Positions 1 to 13,031 of a stretch of 64,000 nucleotides of DNA are shown in pieces. The position numbers and the translations under genes were made by a program. The notes beneath the pieces are model-generated. The model did no database searches, was not told the origin of the DNA, and was given only the letters and a program-made list of their open reading frames with translations. Numbering within the stretch: the stretch's first letter is position 1; each line of letters starts with the position of its first letter. The DNA comes from Prostheceraeus crozeri (lineage: Eukaryota > Platyhelminthes > Polycladida > Euryleptidae): the NCBI GenBank assembly GCA_907163375.1, contig CAJQUW010009220.1, forward strand, positions 78,324 to 142,323, given 5' to 3'.

Positions 1-81
1 AAAATACTTGTAGCAAAACATCAATCGACTTCGTAAGTGTTTCATCAAAAGATCACGATGCAAGTAAATGTAATAAGCGCT

Positions 82-543
82 TTACACATCTCTAGTTTCG
101 CTATCACTATTCTCACTACTGACCGACACAGTGTCCTGAGAGTCATTGAGTGGACTACTCATCCGACACTGCGATTCCATTTGAAGACGGTGTTCCTTGC
201 TTTTACGTCGGTCACTACAGCGGGCTAGATGGGCACTGATACCCGTCAAAGCTTGGTCCACTCCAACTGCTGCAGATTTCATTACTACGGAAGTGATGGC
301 TTGCTGTATTCGTGGATAAGTTGATGATAATGGTTTCTTCTTTGACTTTGAAGACGGTTCGCGAGTAAAATACTGGAATATTTCATCTGGTGCTATGAGG
401 CGGCATACAACACGCGCTACATAGCCTGCATCAGCCCTTCCTTTACCAATCCCTTTATCTTTTGGGGCCATTAGGAACAGCGACTTCCGTAAATCAGATC
501 GGAGAATCGAGGATCCCGAAAGTCGGAGCTCGAGCTCGTCCAA
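82..543 (-). CDS. Last coding exon of a minus-strand host gene (unknown family)
   Basis: This open exon of 153 codons plus stop follows a good acceptor (TTTTCATTTCAG) just upstream of base 543 and enters in phase 0 with Leu-Asp-Glu. The encoded segment is helical and basic in the middle (KDKGIGKGR, SKSKKKP), and ends in a Ser/Asp/Glu-rich acidic tail. No catalytic motif is visible. The phase matches the exons at 2937-3101 and 24865-24966, so I infer one gene whose product is about 240 residues: a coiled-coil N-terminus and a basic helical C-terminus. It faintly recalls DNA-binding helical tails such as BEN or DUF4806, but I would not assign it. The open frame continues upstream into intron sequence, so the ATG there is not the start. 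Confidence 0.6.
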   Translation of the reverse strand: MDELELRLSGSSILRSDLRKSLFLMAPKDKGIGKGRADAGYVARVVCRLIAPDEIFQYFTREPSSKSKKKPLSSTYPRIQQAITSVVMKSAAVGVDQALTGISAHLARCSDRRKSKEHRLQMESQCRMSSPLNDSQDTVSVSSENSDSETRDV

Positions 544-2936
544 CTGAAATGAAAATAAAACAACTAAGACATCTAACATTCTAGTTGATAGGAGGCATGA
601 TATATTAAATTCAATACTCATACTGCAGCGTAACTTTTACAGACTAGTTTTACATGGATTTTTCACAGTCATAGTAATCTTAAACGAGTAATCGACGTAG
701 TCATGAATCACCCATTTACTTTTAAGCACTGAGCATTCAATACTCTTGTACATGTAGAGGGATGTTTGAATTAAAATTTAAGACTGGTAAATATGTGTAA
801 ATACATGAACTATAATAGAAGTTATTTATTTAATAAAGCCCATGGTACAAAATTGATTCGAATAGGAAAAGAGGGGTAATATATGAACATAAGATTTATA
901 CTTCGTAATTTAAGCAAATCAACGCATTCCGTCGACCAACGGTCGGAATGATCAGAAAAATCAGACTTATGATTACATCAAATATGGATGGTATGAGCCA
1001 TCCAATCATGGACTGGCAACCATGCATTGTAAAGTTCGAGCTCGCTTAATGTCCGCGCGTACTTTTCGGCCGTGGAGAACAGAAGTGTTTACCTGTCTAT
1101 TACTTGAAGTCTAATATAATCTATGGGTGAAAGTAACTAAGAATTCAAATATATCCGAGCACTACTCAAGGAAAAATCGACTTTATTCACACTATTATGG
1201 TGCTTTGTCCATATTGCCTCTTTCCCCAATATGTTTTTCTTTTCGTCTCACGTTCTGTTACTGTTGAATTCTAATAGTTAACAACGGCATATAAACAACC
1301 TGCTTGGTTCTTCTGCAGTTCCCCCCACATTTTCCTATCTTCTTCTGTATTGCGTCCTACACTTATCCTCTATCTCATAAAGGACTACAAAATTTGATGA
1401 CCATTTGGACATTGCCTCGGTCATATTCCAGTGAAAACCGAGCTTCAACAGAGAGACGAATGAACTGATGGACATTGTCAATGAGTATGTAAGAAATGTC
1501 GAACTTGGGAGTGTTGTGATATGAAGATACGAGGTGCCGGTGATGTCATTCATAGGAGTATGATGCGTAACAAGGGTCAGATACGTGGTCTATGATAACT
1601 TCTTTTGTGCTGTCCATTCATTCCTACCATAGATAGCCACCTACTTCTTGTTCCTCCCTCTAACTTTGTACTTTGATTTCTACTTAGCAAGGAACGTTGG
1701 AATGCTACGTTGGAGAATCTGGCAGGACTGCTGAAAAAACAAATGAACAAAAAAAGAGCTGTAAGAAACAGACACAAACTCAGAAATAAGCAACCATTCA
1801 AACGAAACATCAAATTTAGTAGAATGCAACAATAGAACGTAAGACGAAACAGAAAAACAGATGGGGAGAAAGAGGCAATATGGACAAAGCACCATAATAG
1901 TGGGAATAAAGCCAAATTTTTTTAGAGGAGTGCATGGAATAATCTCATTTGATTTCTTGGTTACTTCCATCTGTCTTCACTACATCCGAAGTTATCTTGT
2001 TTATTCAGCATGACCATTATTGACACACGCTTGTTCTTGGGCATCAATTTGGTAAAACTTAGATGAAAATTTCATCAAATTCTTGCAGAAATGATGAAAA
2101 TATTCTTGCAAAAATATAAGAAGTAAAAGGTAAATTTCATCTGTATTTGCTGCATTTAAAGCACAAGAAAATGTAAATCAAACAGTGAGGTTAATGACTT
2201 AAGAAAGAACTAATCAAGCATTAGGCATCCACGCAATGAGCGAAATAAATTTTGTAACAGTAGTAATTAAAGCATGCAGAATGAGATGAAAAGTCACCAA
2301 GCTGAGTTTAAAACAAGCTGACAGGTCGAATAAAATGTTCATAGAAAATTAAAAAGATGCGTTTTTTTAAATGGATTAAATATGGGTATCAAATATAAAT
2401 GGATTTTCATATAAAAGGTTATGAAATAGCAAATAACAGGGCATCAATAACCTAATAATCTTACAGGTAATATCATCAAGAATAGAAAAGTCTTCGAACT
2501 ACCGAGGTCAATTTTTAGCATAAATAAAACAAGAAAAATAAAGATAAATTTCTCACATCATGAAAATCTTACTTCTAATCGATAATCATCGATAACTTTG
2601 ACTTTTTCGAAGTACAAAGTATATACATGCTTAGTTCAGATATATGCCTGCTTATACTGTTTTTTTCTTTATCACTTTACTCCCATTTATTCCTCGGGAG
2701 TGATTATCGGTTGGGAAGTGCCATTTTAGTGGACTTTCGACCGGTGCGTTTGTGCATTTTTTGCCCAGATGCCCTTCCTGTCGACTACCGATGATCCTTT
2801 TGATCGGCCTCGAACCTGTGACCTCAGGACCCATAGGCAGGCACTTAGATCACAGCTGAATGATCCTGAAAAGCTGATCAAAAACCAACAATCCACCACA
2901 CTCATATAAAGAGGAAGTAATTAAAATTAAACTTAC
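544..2936 (-). other. Intron of the minus-strand host gene
   Basis: This AT-rich stretch has no supported exon. It contains a GC-poor hairpin near 925-950 (arms CATTCC and GGAATG) and the inverted repeat listed separately. The minus-strand frames at 1577-1970 fall inside that inverted repeat and are not believed to be genes. Confidence 0.5.
1183..1912. repeat. Inverted repeat with about 85-nt arms
   Basis: The sequence at about 1183-1270 (CACTATTATGGTGCTTTG and following) recurs in reverse complement at about 1820-1912 with a few substitutions and small indels. This makes a fold-back of roughly 730 bp. No target duplication was found, so it may be a decayed fold-back transposon or an inverted duplication. 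Confidence 0.5.
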
Positions 2937-3101
2937 CGATGATTCATTTGTCACTGGAACCTTGAATTTTTCCAGGGCATCTTCAGCAACTCCCGAGAAC
3001 TTGGAACCACACCCCAATGAGTCCATACCTTGCTCTAGTAACCGATCCAGTTTGGTATTCGCTTCATTCAATGATGGCTTCAACTCCTTCCCGATGTATT
3101 C
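2937..3101 (-). CDS. Internal coiled-coil exon of the minus-strand host gene
   Basis: An open segment of exactly 55 codons lies between an acceptor (GGGTGTTGCAG) and a consensus donor (GTAAGT at 2936-2931). Both junctions are phase 0. The peptide has heptad-like spacing (GKELKPSLNEANTKLDRLLEQ) and looks like a short coiled coil followed by a polar linker. It fits in phase between the start exon at 24865-24966 and the last exon at 82-543. A further small exon between them cannot be excluded, because the intervening introns are 2.4 and 21.8 kb. Confidence 0.6.
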
Positions 3102-6100
3102 CTGCAACACCCAAATTTAAGATACAGCATCAAGACTTACCAGAACCGATTTAGGTTGTAATTTTGTGGTAAAGCAACATTACAGCCAACATACATTACT
3201 AACACATAATATGACCCAATATGATAACTCATTATGACCCAAAAGGAGAAAGATGCCACTGTATAGCAGAAGAAACATATGCAATTCATGCTCCGCAACG
3301 TTTTTTCACCATCACACAGCGAAAAGTCGAACTAGTTGAAGATCGCAGAGCAAATCAATTTCTTGAAATCAATGAGATTTTCATCATTTTTCTTTTGATT
3401 CTGACCGATGTGAAGACGATTTGTTCGTATCATAAACAGTTCCCATATTTACACACAAGGCCAAATATATAATTATTTTGATATGTCATGCGCTTGACCA
3501 ATGGCTCTTCCTATTAATTACGAATTAAATTTTAACTTAAGTTTGAGAATTTGAACTTTCACCTTCCATGTAACTGGATTTAATAAAATTTACATAAATG
3601 AATAAGAATTATCAGTTAATGTTTCAGATCAGCTAAAATTTCAGATTCGCAGCTACTGCTAGACCAACGACGATTAAGTTCTTCACCACTGAGAATGTCA
3701 CTACAAGCGCGCCACGGACTATTAAACAAATGAAAATCAAAATTGAAATTTTGAATATCAAACAAAACTTGGTTCTTCCCAACTTAACATAATCATGTCA
3801 AACCAAGGCATTTTCACAACATGTATTTTGAATAGCTCAATGATTCCACTAGTGCTCATTACCTGTGAATTGAGTTCACCGACATCCAACAGGAGAATGG
3901 GATGAATGTATAATAATAATAAAAGACATCAACATACATTAAAGGATACAAATACACAGGAGGGATTGGTCCCTATTCAAGCCGATGTTAGGGGAGGTAA
4001 ATTTAATTTTGCTTCACATTCACGGGTATAACGGTATTGCGGGTATCATCAATTGAATAGGCCTTGCATTTTTACATCATCTTTACATCTGCCCGAGTCA
4101 GCAATAACAGAAGCGGAGACAAAAGGTGAGTTCATGGTTTAAACCTCCACACTGAGTTTCCAAGGCTCGGGATTTTTTTGGATGTATACCCCATCATATT
4201 CGTTTTAAGGCATTCAATCAGTTTAGAGGCGAGGGGACCTTTGTATGATTTGGATGCTCATTTTGTGCATGTCAAATTGTCATTAAAATCCAACGTCAGA
4301 CATTAATACATCATGCAAGACTTTATTGGAAGTTCGATCTCCATATCTACATTGATTAATGTTCGCTTAACTTTATCATCTGATTTTGAAAATTACAATT
4401 TGAACTAATGTGCTATCATTCAAATCAATTTTGAAATTCAGATTTAAAAGTGCGCGCATCTAACTGATGACACCAATTCCGATGTGAAACACAAAATCAA
4501 GTTCACCTCGTCTTACAAAATTGAAGTGTCTTGAATGTTTCAATACAAATTCACCATGATTGACTTGCTTTTATGGAGTCGATGGATTACGTTGGACTGT
4601 AGCTTTGGTTAATTTGCAACTTCCCACCGGCCAAAAGTACAAAGCCAAACACTCAGACAAGTTCTGAAAATCCAATTCCTACCGCGAGTTGCGCGTGGAT
4701 CTTCTACTACATCGTGCTTCGCTTCAGCGTGATTCGTATTAAAAAAACGGCGCGTGGGTCATTGCACTTCAAATAGAATAGGAATAGTGCACACAGAAAT
4801 AGAAATAGTAGAGATCGCGTTTCATAACTGAATTAATATAGTGAAGGGGTGCGAAAACCTGTGGCGTACTTCGGGTAAAAAAAGCAACCGAACTTAAATG
4901 GACCTCCCATCATATTTTCCCAAACAAGCATGTTAAATTTTTGGCTTATGTTCTATCGATTCCTAATGGTTTTGAATGCACGCAAGCCTACATACAATGA
5001 TTCCACATGACAACCTTCAATATTTCTCAGCACATTTACTATTTCAATGCAAGTTTGATCAATTATATTTTAAGATTGGTACTTATTCTTTGAATTCTTC
5101 TTCTAAAAGTTTCTCAAATTTAAATCACCTGAACCCCTTCAGCATTACATGCATGCATCAAGAGTTATAGGACCCTTTATCAAAGATATTTCAATTGACC
5201 TATTGAATTATACTCATTGTTTATGGCCATCTATAAAGTTTTATTGGAAAAGTGCAAAATGTATCCGAATGTTTTAGAAAACATCAATTATAACTAACGC
5301 TTCATTCTAAACCAACTAAAAAAGCTTCATAGGTCATAGGAACCAGGAACATGCTGCAATGATGGTGCAAGCTGAATTTTTGTCTGATTTCACTATAGTT
5401 GGATCAATATCGCATAACCCGTTCCGATTCAACTGAGTTAAATAAGTGACCACTGCCTACTACACACATAGATGGCTGAATATAGTATGGTCTGAAATAT
5501 TACATAATAGTCACTCAATTAGCTAAAATGCATTCGTGGAAATTTTTGAAAAGAATACACAGGCCGTTCACGTTCCACCATTTTAGCCGTCGTTGAAAAT
5601 GTTAGTGCAATTGAAGTTTTCATTAAAACAAACAAAAGAACATGCGTTACTATTTAAGCGATTCATAGAGTTTCTGGAAACCGTCTTTTGCAAGCAGAAT
5701 GCATGTGAATGCTGTTTAGTTAATTTCATCTAAAATTCTTGTGTCGTAAAAACACACGGGGACAAATTTTTTAATCTGTATTTTCTAGGAGAGTATATTC
5801 AACAAAGTCCTTACAACCATAAGTAATACCCATGACCCATACATGAACAATCAACATGATCAACAGGACATAATGCCAGATGGCATAATGCACGCATAAC
5901 TGTTAAATATGGTAGTAATTTAAGCGTCACTATGCGCGTAGCCTTTCCTACTATCCCTTTACTGTCACACTACACAATAAAATAATCCTGGACTGTTTGT
6001 TGCTGGTGTGGCTCGAAATATTTAAATCGTGTTGCATGTGCTACATATGGATTCAAGCAGTCTACAGTAAATCAGAATAGTCACTTTTCGTGGCATTGTG

Positions 6101-9100
6101 CTAAAGGCAAGCGGGTCACTCCTTCTCTTTATTTGCCCTCGTGCAGTTATGTACAATAAAAGAAAGAACTTTTTTTATTTGCTTTCATTCGCATAACTAC
6201 GCGCACACCATCATTCACATGACAAAATCCATCTTTATTCTTACTTTCACTTCCTCTACTTACTGTTTTTACTACAAATCACGTCTTGACAATGTATCAT
6301 CATCCAAATGTGAATTTGTTTAAAGTAGTTGATTTTTAAAATATCTGGTAGCTTAGGAACGTCAACAAGGGAGATGAAGTAATAAGTCTGTGATTTAGCA
6401 ACATTTTTTGCTTATGATGGAATTGCTCCGTTTCATCTCAAAGTGGAGATCAGCTCTGCGTGGTCGACGCACGTGACCCTTGCGTGTGTCTTAAATCAAC
6501 GAAGCATGCTCATATTTTAGCGATCTGAAAAGTCACTGTGCACAGATTACACCAGCTGTTGGAAATTCCACCATCATGAGAATTGAACGAGATGCTCCCA
6601 CACAAATGGCTCGATGTTTACACTGTTGTGACGTCATACTGAATCGTTGTCTGACTTCTGTTATTAGAGAGTGAAGCGAACGCGACAGACAGTGACTCAG
6701 TGAGACGGTGAACGACAGAGTGAAAGGCTCATGGTGCTGTAAATTTTGCTGTGAATCATTCTGACCTGCCGGTGAAATGGCGTCTAGTACGTTGTTGTTA
6801 ATAGCAGGTTTATTCAAATTAAATCGTCAAATTTGTGGAACATCTGGTGAATAGTCACTACATCTAATAGTTCATGAGCCAGGAACACGGTTCTATATTT
6901 CAGCTAGTAAGAGTATAATTATCAAAGTGCTAACCCGTTGATAATCAAATGCACAGTGCACCAAATCTCATTTATGACGATATTCATTGTTGACTTGCAC
7001 CCATTCAATTAATGGTTGATCTAGTATAAAAAGTTATGACAATCAAATGGATCAGTAAGTCGGTCAAATTTTTGGCATATGATAAAACGAAGCAACCACC
7101 GTAAATGCATACGGTGCATTTATTTACACCATGTCAATTATGCGTGAGTTATTAGATAAATTTCGCAAAAATGATCCGATTCATCCCATATTACTACATT
7201 AATGTCAAAAGAATAGCTTCTTCCGAGTTGCTACGTTGAATAATGAGCGCCTCTTTAAGAGCAGTCTCAGTTGGCCTATTTAAGAAAGAGGAATGGCAGC
7301 TGACGAGAAGTGGTGCATTTTGTAAATTAGTACTTTCATTTTACGAAAATAAGCGGTTCTACAGCCAAGTTGAATCAGCGAAATGGGGTTGTTTTTTTTT
7401 ATTACCAACTCATGGCCTGACTTAATCAGACACTAAATGACGTGAGGTTATTCGCACGCAACTTTGCGTGTCAATAACCGGGTAACTGAGGCCAAGTTAT
7501 TCCTACGTGAAAGTGTGTACCAACAACGGAAACTATGCAGTGAGGTTATTTAGACGAGAATTCGTCAAAATAGTAATTATTTTGTTGAACGGATACATTT
7601 TTGTATTACATGATCTGCCAAATATTTTGCAGGCCTCTTTTTTTGCCAATAATCGCTAGAATTGAGCACCTACTTCGTAGAGGTGGATATCTATTGAACA
7701 AGTTAACCATGATTCATTCACATTAGTGCTGTCTTATTCATATGGCACAGTTAGCCCACATCGGATTCACCGGAAATTTCAGTTATGTATTTTGCACATC
7801 TGTCAGACTGCTGAATCTGTCTTTTAGCAATTTGTAGTCGCTGCTCATTCTTGATTTAAAGATAGTCATTATCATTCTTGGCAATTTTACAGTTTTCAAT
7901 ATTAAATGCAACAAATCAGAAGGTACATCAGAATTCAATAAGCACATCAAAAGGTACAGTGCTCTTGTATAATCCCTGGGAGTATTCATATTCAAAAATT
8001 TCAAACGGGCATTAATTACTTTGCTTAGTAATTCGGATGATGCTGCTTTGACAAAGTAAAATAGGATGAATCAGACACTGATGTTGCGAAATCTATTAAT
8101 TTGCTCAATGATAGACAGTGCGACATGATTATTAATGTCAGTGATTATTAATGTAGGTCTACACATACATAACGTGAAGTTTCACAACACACCAAAAATT
8201 ACAGACTTGCAGATCTAAGAGTAGTTGACTTCATCAAAATTTGCTGTACTAAATCGACCGTCAAGTTAATCGCCCACCCATTATCGCCGAAGCTTAGTAC
8301 TCAAATTCTTTTCAATTCAGAAAAAAGGTCTTCCTTCAACCGAAATATATATATGAACTGCAACTACATTTTGCTTTGAGATCAGATGGGAGTGAGACCC
8401 AAGCTAGTCAGCTAACTGAAGTAAAGTGATTGTAGTTAGCACTAATTAGCAATAACAGTCTGTTTAGGATAAAATTAGAAACTGTTGAACGTAGCATTGG
8501 AAACTTAATACCCCGCCGCACTGGCTAAGTGTTCATGCCGATGTCAGACTCACTTGTGCGGTGGAATTAACTGATATCTGTTCTCAACGTCCATACATAA
8601 ATTCGAATATACAACACAAATGATCAAACCAAAGGCGGAACGCTGGTTTATTCTATATAGCTCTATAATGAAAATTTAATTTGAAGATCTTTTGCAAATT
8701 GATACAGCCTATAATATTCTGTACGATGAAATCTGCGTAATTCTGTGTCCGTTGTCTCAAATGTTTTCATTTGCATCTGAATGCTTTGTATTGCTTTCCC
8801 TTTTTCTGTTGTGAATATAGTTTTATTTTTCAGCTATTTGCCGGACGCCGAGGAACTATTGTATTAATTGCTCAATATATTCAAATGCAATTAATACAAA
8901 GTATCTGCAGCTTAAGGCAGGAGCATCATTCATCATTTCTCCTTATTTGCATCAGACCGGTCACTAACTAAAGATCAATCATTTAAGTGATATATCGATA
9001 TTTTTGTTTTGATCTCATTTCAGAATTTGACTATTTCTTCAGAAGTTGTTATCTCCACACGGATCATCAACCATTATTATTGATAATGGAGAAAACACAA

Positions 9101-11179
9101 GGCAATACTCTGGTGTAAGATAAACTGAGATGTTAGGATATCACTTAAAAAATATTCAAATTCCACATTGGATGCTTTCATAATCAGAGAAAAATTAGGA
9201 TAAAAATTTTATATGTTATTTAGGTAGGGCCCATCACATTTCCAATATTCATCATTGAATGGAAATCTAAAACTGATCAATGAATGAATGTACAACTGGT
9301 TATCAGCAAGAAGACGAAGTATTTTTTATAGATCCGAGACAAAGATTACAATATGTTCAACGGGAAAAAGTTCGCAAAAGCATTAATATAGGAAAACAAT
9401 CATATACCGCGCACATCAATCGTTCAGATAAGTGTGTGGTCTACAATCGTCTATTTAGTTCGTTAATAATCAGTTAATTTCTATGCCAACTCAACTCCAA
9501 CATTCTAACCATAGGAATGGATCTTCATCTGCATTTTTTTCTTCCAAACGTCTACGGATAACTGTGTAATTTTTCACTGCTTCAAAGTTTTGACATAGCT
9601 ATTCAGTCCTTTCAATTTAATATTGAAGCTGGCGAAAAACTTCCCTTATATACTTGTTCGATTTCAATGAAGTATCGTACTTGCAAGCAGTCAAGTACCG
9701 TACACAAGAATTTAGCAGAGACGTCGAGCATCATATTGTCTATTCTCTTCAATCAATTTAGTATATAATTCTTTTGTTTGATTTTGCAAATTTATACCAG
9801 TTGTAATTTTTCTCCGTATTTAGACATGATACTTCAAAATACTTGCCAAATTTAACATTGCATGTGTTTTGAAAACTGAAGAATATTGCGTGTAAGTTTA
9901 AGAGGTGATTGAAATAAAGTGCACTGTTATATGACTGAACAATTCCCTTCGAATATACATCAGGATACAAACGAGGCAGCAGTCCCACATGCCTGATCCA
10001 TTGCATATCAAATTGAAAATTACTTTCTTGGCTATCGATGTAGATTAAAGGTTGTTAAATTTTTTGTCTTCCGCCTTCCTTACTGAGATAATTGTCTCTG
10101 TCATTGGTGTAATGTATGATTGAAAAATTCTACAAATATGCTGGACTTAACAAATTCTGTGTTAAAAATTCAAAAACGAATTGTTTATTATTTGCTGGAT
10201 GTCGAATTGAAGAATTGAACAAACAGCAACTTGGTCTGCTGATTTCTCCACATTGATTCGAATAAAAATGATGCGAAGATCGTTATCAGTTTGATCCGGG
10301 AAAAAATTAGGCCTATCAAGCATATGATTTTAATGTAATTGCCTATATCCACGTAAAAATGACAGTTTTCTTCACATCTGATGACATCTTTTCGTTAAAT
10401 AAGTAGTGGCTAAGTAAGTAATAAAGCAAAATCACTAGGTTAAAGATATTTATTCTTCGTTTGTGATTTCAGTATTCCTCGGATATCTTTCCTGATGATA
10501 TCCAAGGATAACTTTCTTAAAATATAAACGATTCGGACATCCTCGGATATCCACCATTTTTTTTAAATTTTATAAATGACATCCACGGATATCATTTTCA
10601 AACTTTCTTCTAGCCGCGGACATCCACTTCATAAATAATGATATCCAATCGTCATCCTTGAAAAATACGGATATACGTTCGAAGAATTTTGCTCGGGGGG
10701 TAGTCAAAACGGTTTCTGCTTAATACTTGCTCTTTACCTTGTGCAGACACTGCTGTCAATTTGCCAATGTTGTAAACATGGTCACTCTTCATCAATTTCC
10801 TGAAGCTTGGTTTGGCGGACGATCGTAGGCAGACAAATACTGAATAGGTGAGCCAGTATGTAGTCTGGGGTGTTGGGTTCACGTGTATTATAATAATTAA
10901 ATAATATTAAATAATAATTATTGAGATAGGGCATATACATGTACACACTTCTTCGATTACAGTCGGGTTTGTCAATAAATGGAGCGCATGTTAGTGTGCT
11001 ACGTGCATTTTATCTGAGTATTGTCAGCCTGAATTGTTTTCATTTGATGTCACAAATTTTGTAAGCAACTGGTAGGTCTAGTTTGCATGGTATAACTTTG
11101 AATGGAAAGAAAATTTTTAAGCACAAAGTTCTTGTTGCATCAATGAGTTATACAAATCGCCCGTATGCTTCTCTTTTAG
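3102..11179. other. Gene-poor AT-rich intronic stretch
   Basis: I find no convincing exon in these 8 kb on either strand. Open frames are short and of low-complexity composition with stop-rich surroundings. It is interpreted as intron of the minus-strand host gene and perhaps of the plus-strand gene ending at 11444. Confidence 0.4.
10470..10680. repeat. Cluster of GGATATC motifs
   Basis: Within about 200 bp the motif GGATATC or its reverse complement GATATCC occurs at least six times (for example CTCGGATATCTTTCC, GGATATCCACC, CACGGATATCATT, ATGATATCCAATC). The spacing is irregular, 25-60 bp. It could be a decayed minisatellite or the subterminal part of an old transposon. Confidence 0.4.
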
Positions 11180-11444
11180 TGATAATGAACAACGTGAATT
11201 CGACGATGTCAACTGGCAACCAAACGACTGGGTGATCGTCTCTTACTTTGGAGCGGAATTCCCTGGTCAAATTCTACAAATCGGAGACAATATTGCCACC
11301 ATTCAGACTTTATCCAAAGCTGGACCCCAGTACTTCCGCTATCCCGATTCCCCTGACATTCATCAATGCCCCCTTGTTGACATACTTCGGAAAATCCAGG
11401 AACCAACATTGATAAATTCAAGAGGAATGTACAAGATTACTTAG
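11180..11444 (+). CDS. Last exon of a plus-strand gene, tudor/chromo-like tail domain
   Basis: An acceptor (CTTCTCTTTTAG) precedes an 88-codon exon that needs two bases from the previous exon to complete its first codon. The peptide begins with an acidic linker, then DWVIVSYFGAEFPGQILQI, an alternating hydrophobic beta pattern of a small SH3/tudor-like barrel, then YFRYPDSPDI and a short tail ending in a stop. Domains of this kind (W-V-x-V-x-Y/F ... P-G-x-V ... Y-F-x-W/Y-P) are common as the last exon of transposase-derived genes in invertebrates; that is remembered family knowledge, not a search. The upstream exons were not found in the window. A possible poly(A) signal ATTAAA lies near 11774. 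Confidence 0.55.
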
Positions 11445-12573
11445 ATCAACAGAGCGATTGTATTTGTATATAGACGAAGGTATACATTGTAGAGAGACTA
11501 CATAAGATATGTACATGTGCAGGTACGGTACTGATGAGAGCTGAATAGTCAATACTAATTTGTAAACTGTAATGATTCATAGCCTGTATTCAATAACTGT
11601 AATAATTAGATAGATGTAATTCTCAAGTAATCATGTAGGCCTAGCAATTGAAGTTCAGATCATTTTTCACTGTTTTCACTGTACATAGTTAAACGCAGCT
11701 GACTGTTTGATTTTTTTGTAACCACACTGTGTGTTCTGGTCAAGTTTTTCATATTGTAGCCTATTCATCCCGATTAAACAGATTTTTGTACAGGATCATC
11801 GTGTTTTTGATGTTAAAGTAATCGGCATCACTTACTTGAAGTTTTGTGTGTGAGTATATGCAAAAGAATGACAGAATTTGGGTAGTAGTGTACTACTACT
11901 TATTACCTACTTATAAGTAGCAACATACTATTTTAGTAAATTTCAAATTCATATTTCTCACTCTTCTGATCAAAAACGGGTTATGAAACTTTGGATACTT
12001 GTTCTTCATTCCCAGCTGCTACTGATCCATCAAAAAAATTAAAATTTCGACCATAGAGAAATTGGCAGGACATGGTCAAAGATGTACAAATTTGAAAATT
12101 TGAGCAACTTAAATGGGATGCAAAAGTCATTTCCAGAATGGTGGGATTTTTTTGACAATTTCTCTCAGTATCTCCAAGACCAGTATAGTTGACCTGCAAT
12201 ACTGATTAAATTTTATATTGTTCATATATTTTTCTAGAGAATTTCAAAAAATGCACTTTTTCAAAAAAAAATTCAAAAAAATCGAATTTTCAAGGTCACT
12301 TAGAATTTTTCTCTATATCATTTTGAAACTTGTGATTGTTTCTCCATAATATATGTGTCTTGAAGGATGGACAGTGAAAATTTCAGCACCCGTTTCACAA
12401 AGAGACCAGAATTAGAGCAATTTGAAATTCATATAGTTTTTTCAAAATTTGTCAAAATTAGCGCGGTACCTCATCTTTAAAGGTCATTTAAATGCACTTT
12501 TAGACAAAATTGGACGGAAATACTTTAGAGATCCTCTAGTTATACCCAGGTAAAGATAATATGTGAGTTTCAG

Positions 12574-13031
12574 CGGAATTTGAAAAAGTCAGCCACACCG
12601 ATTTGTTGAAGTGGCGTGGAATGACCCAGGTCTTAATCCAGATTGTTCGGACGAAACTTCAGACCCTTTTAGTCGCTTTGGAGAGAGGCGTTTTTCGTAG
12701 TCGTCGGTTGGTAGCTGTGGTTAACAAACACCGACAGGCAAGCAGATTTGATGGATCAGTTCACATTGAACGAATCTCGGAATCGAAGACTTTGTTGACC
12801 GTGGACGGGGATACATACCAGGTGACGTGTAAACAAGGAAGACCGTGTTGTTTAATCGCCTGCAAACAATGTAACATTTGTCAGCATATGTTTATTTGCA
12901 GTTGCAATACACCTTTACACAAATTTCCCATCTGTATGCATATACATCTATTGTGTTCATCCTCAAATTTTAGGTTTCCCCCTATCTCATGTCTGACCCA
13001 TTTATTTCGCAACTTGTTTTCAAATTTATGA
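12574..13031 (+). CDS. SWIM-type zinc-finger segment of a transposase-like protein (partial)
   Basis: The open frame contains KQCNICQHMFICSC, then nine residues (NTPLHKFPI), then CMHIHLL. This is a CxC...CxH SWIM finger preceded by the usual CxxC..H lead-in. Before it stand a helical segment with NKHRQA and a beta stretch (TLLTVDGDTYQVTC), the order seen in the C-terminal part of Mutator-like transposases and related host genes. A weak acceptor (TGAGTTTCAG) ends at 12573, and the frame is open from there. The residues after the finger look non-coding, so the real 3' limit, probably a donor site, is before 13031. It is either one exon of a MULE-derived gene or a relic. Confidence 0.55.

Noticed and set aside
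1577..1970. Overlapping hydrophobic minus frames
   Set aside because: They lie in an inverted repeat and are Phe/Leu/Ser-rich translations of T-rich DNA.
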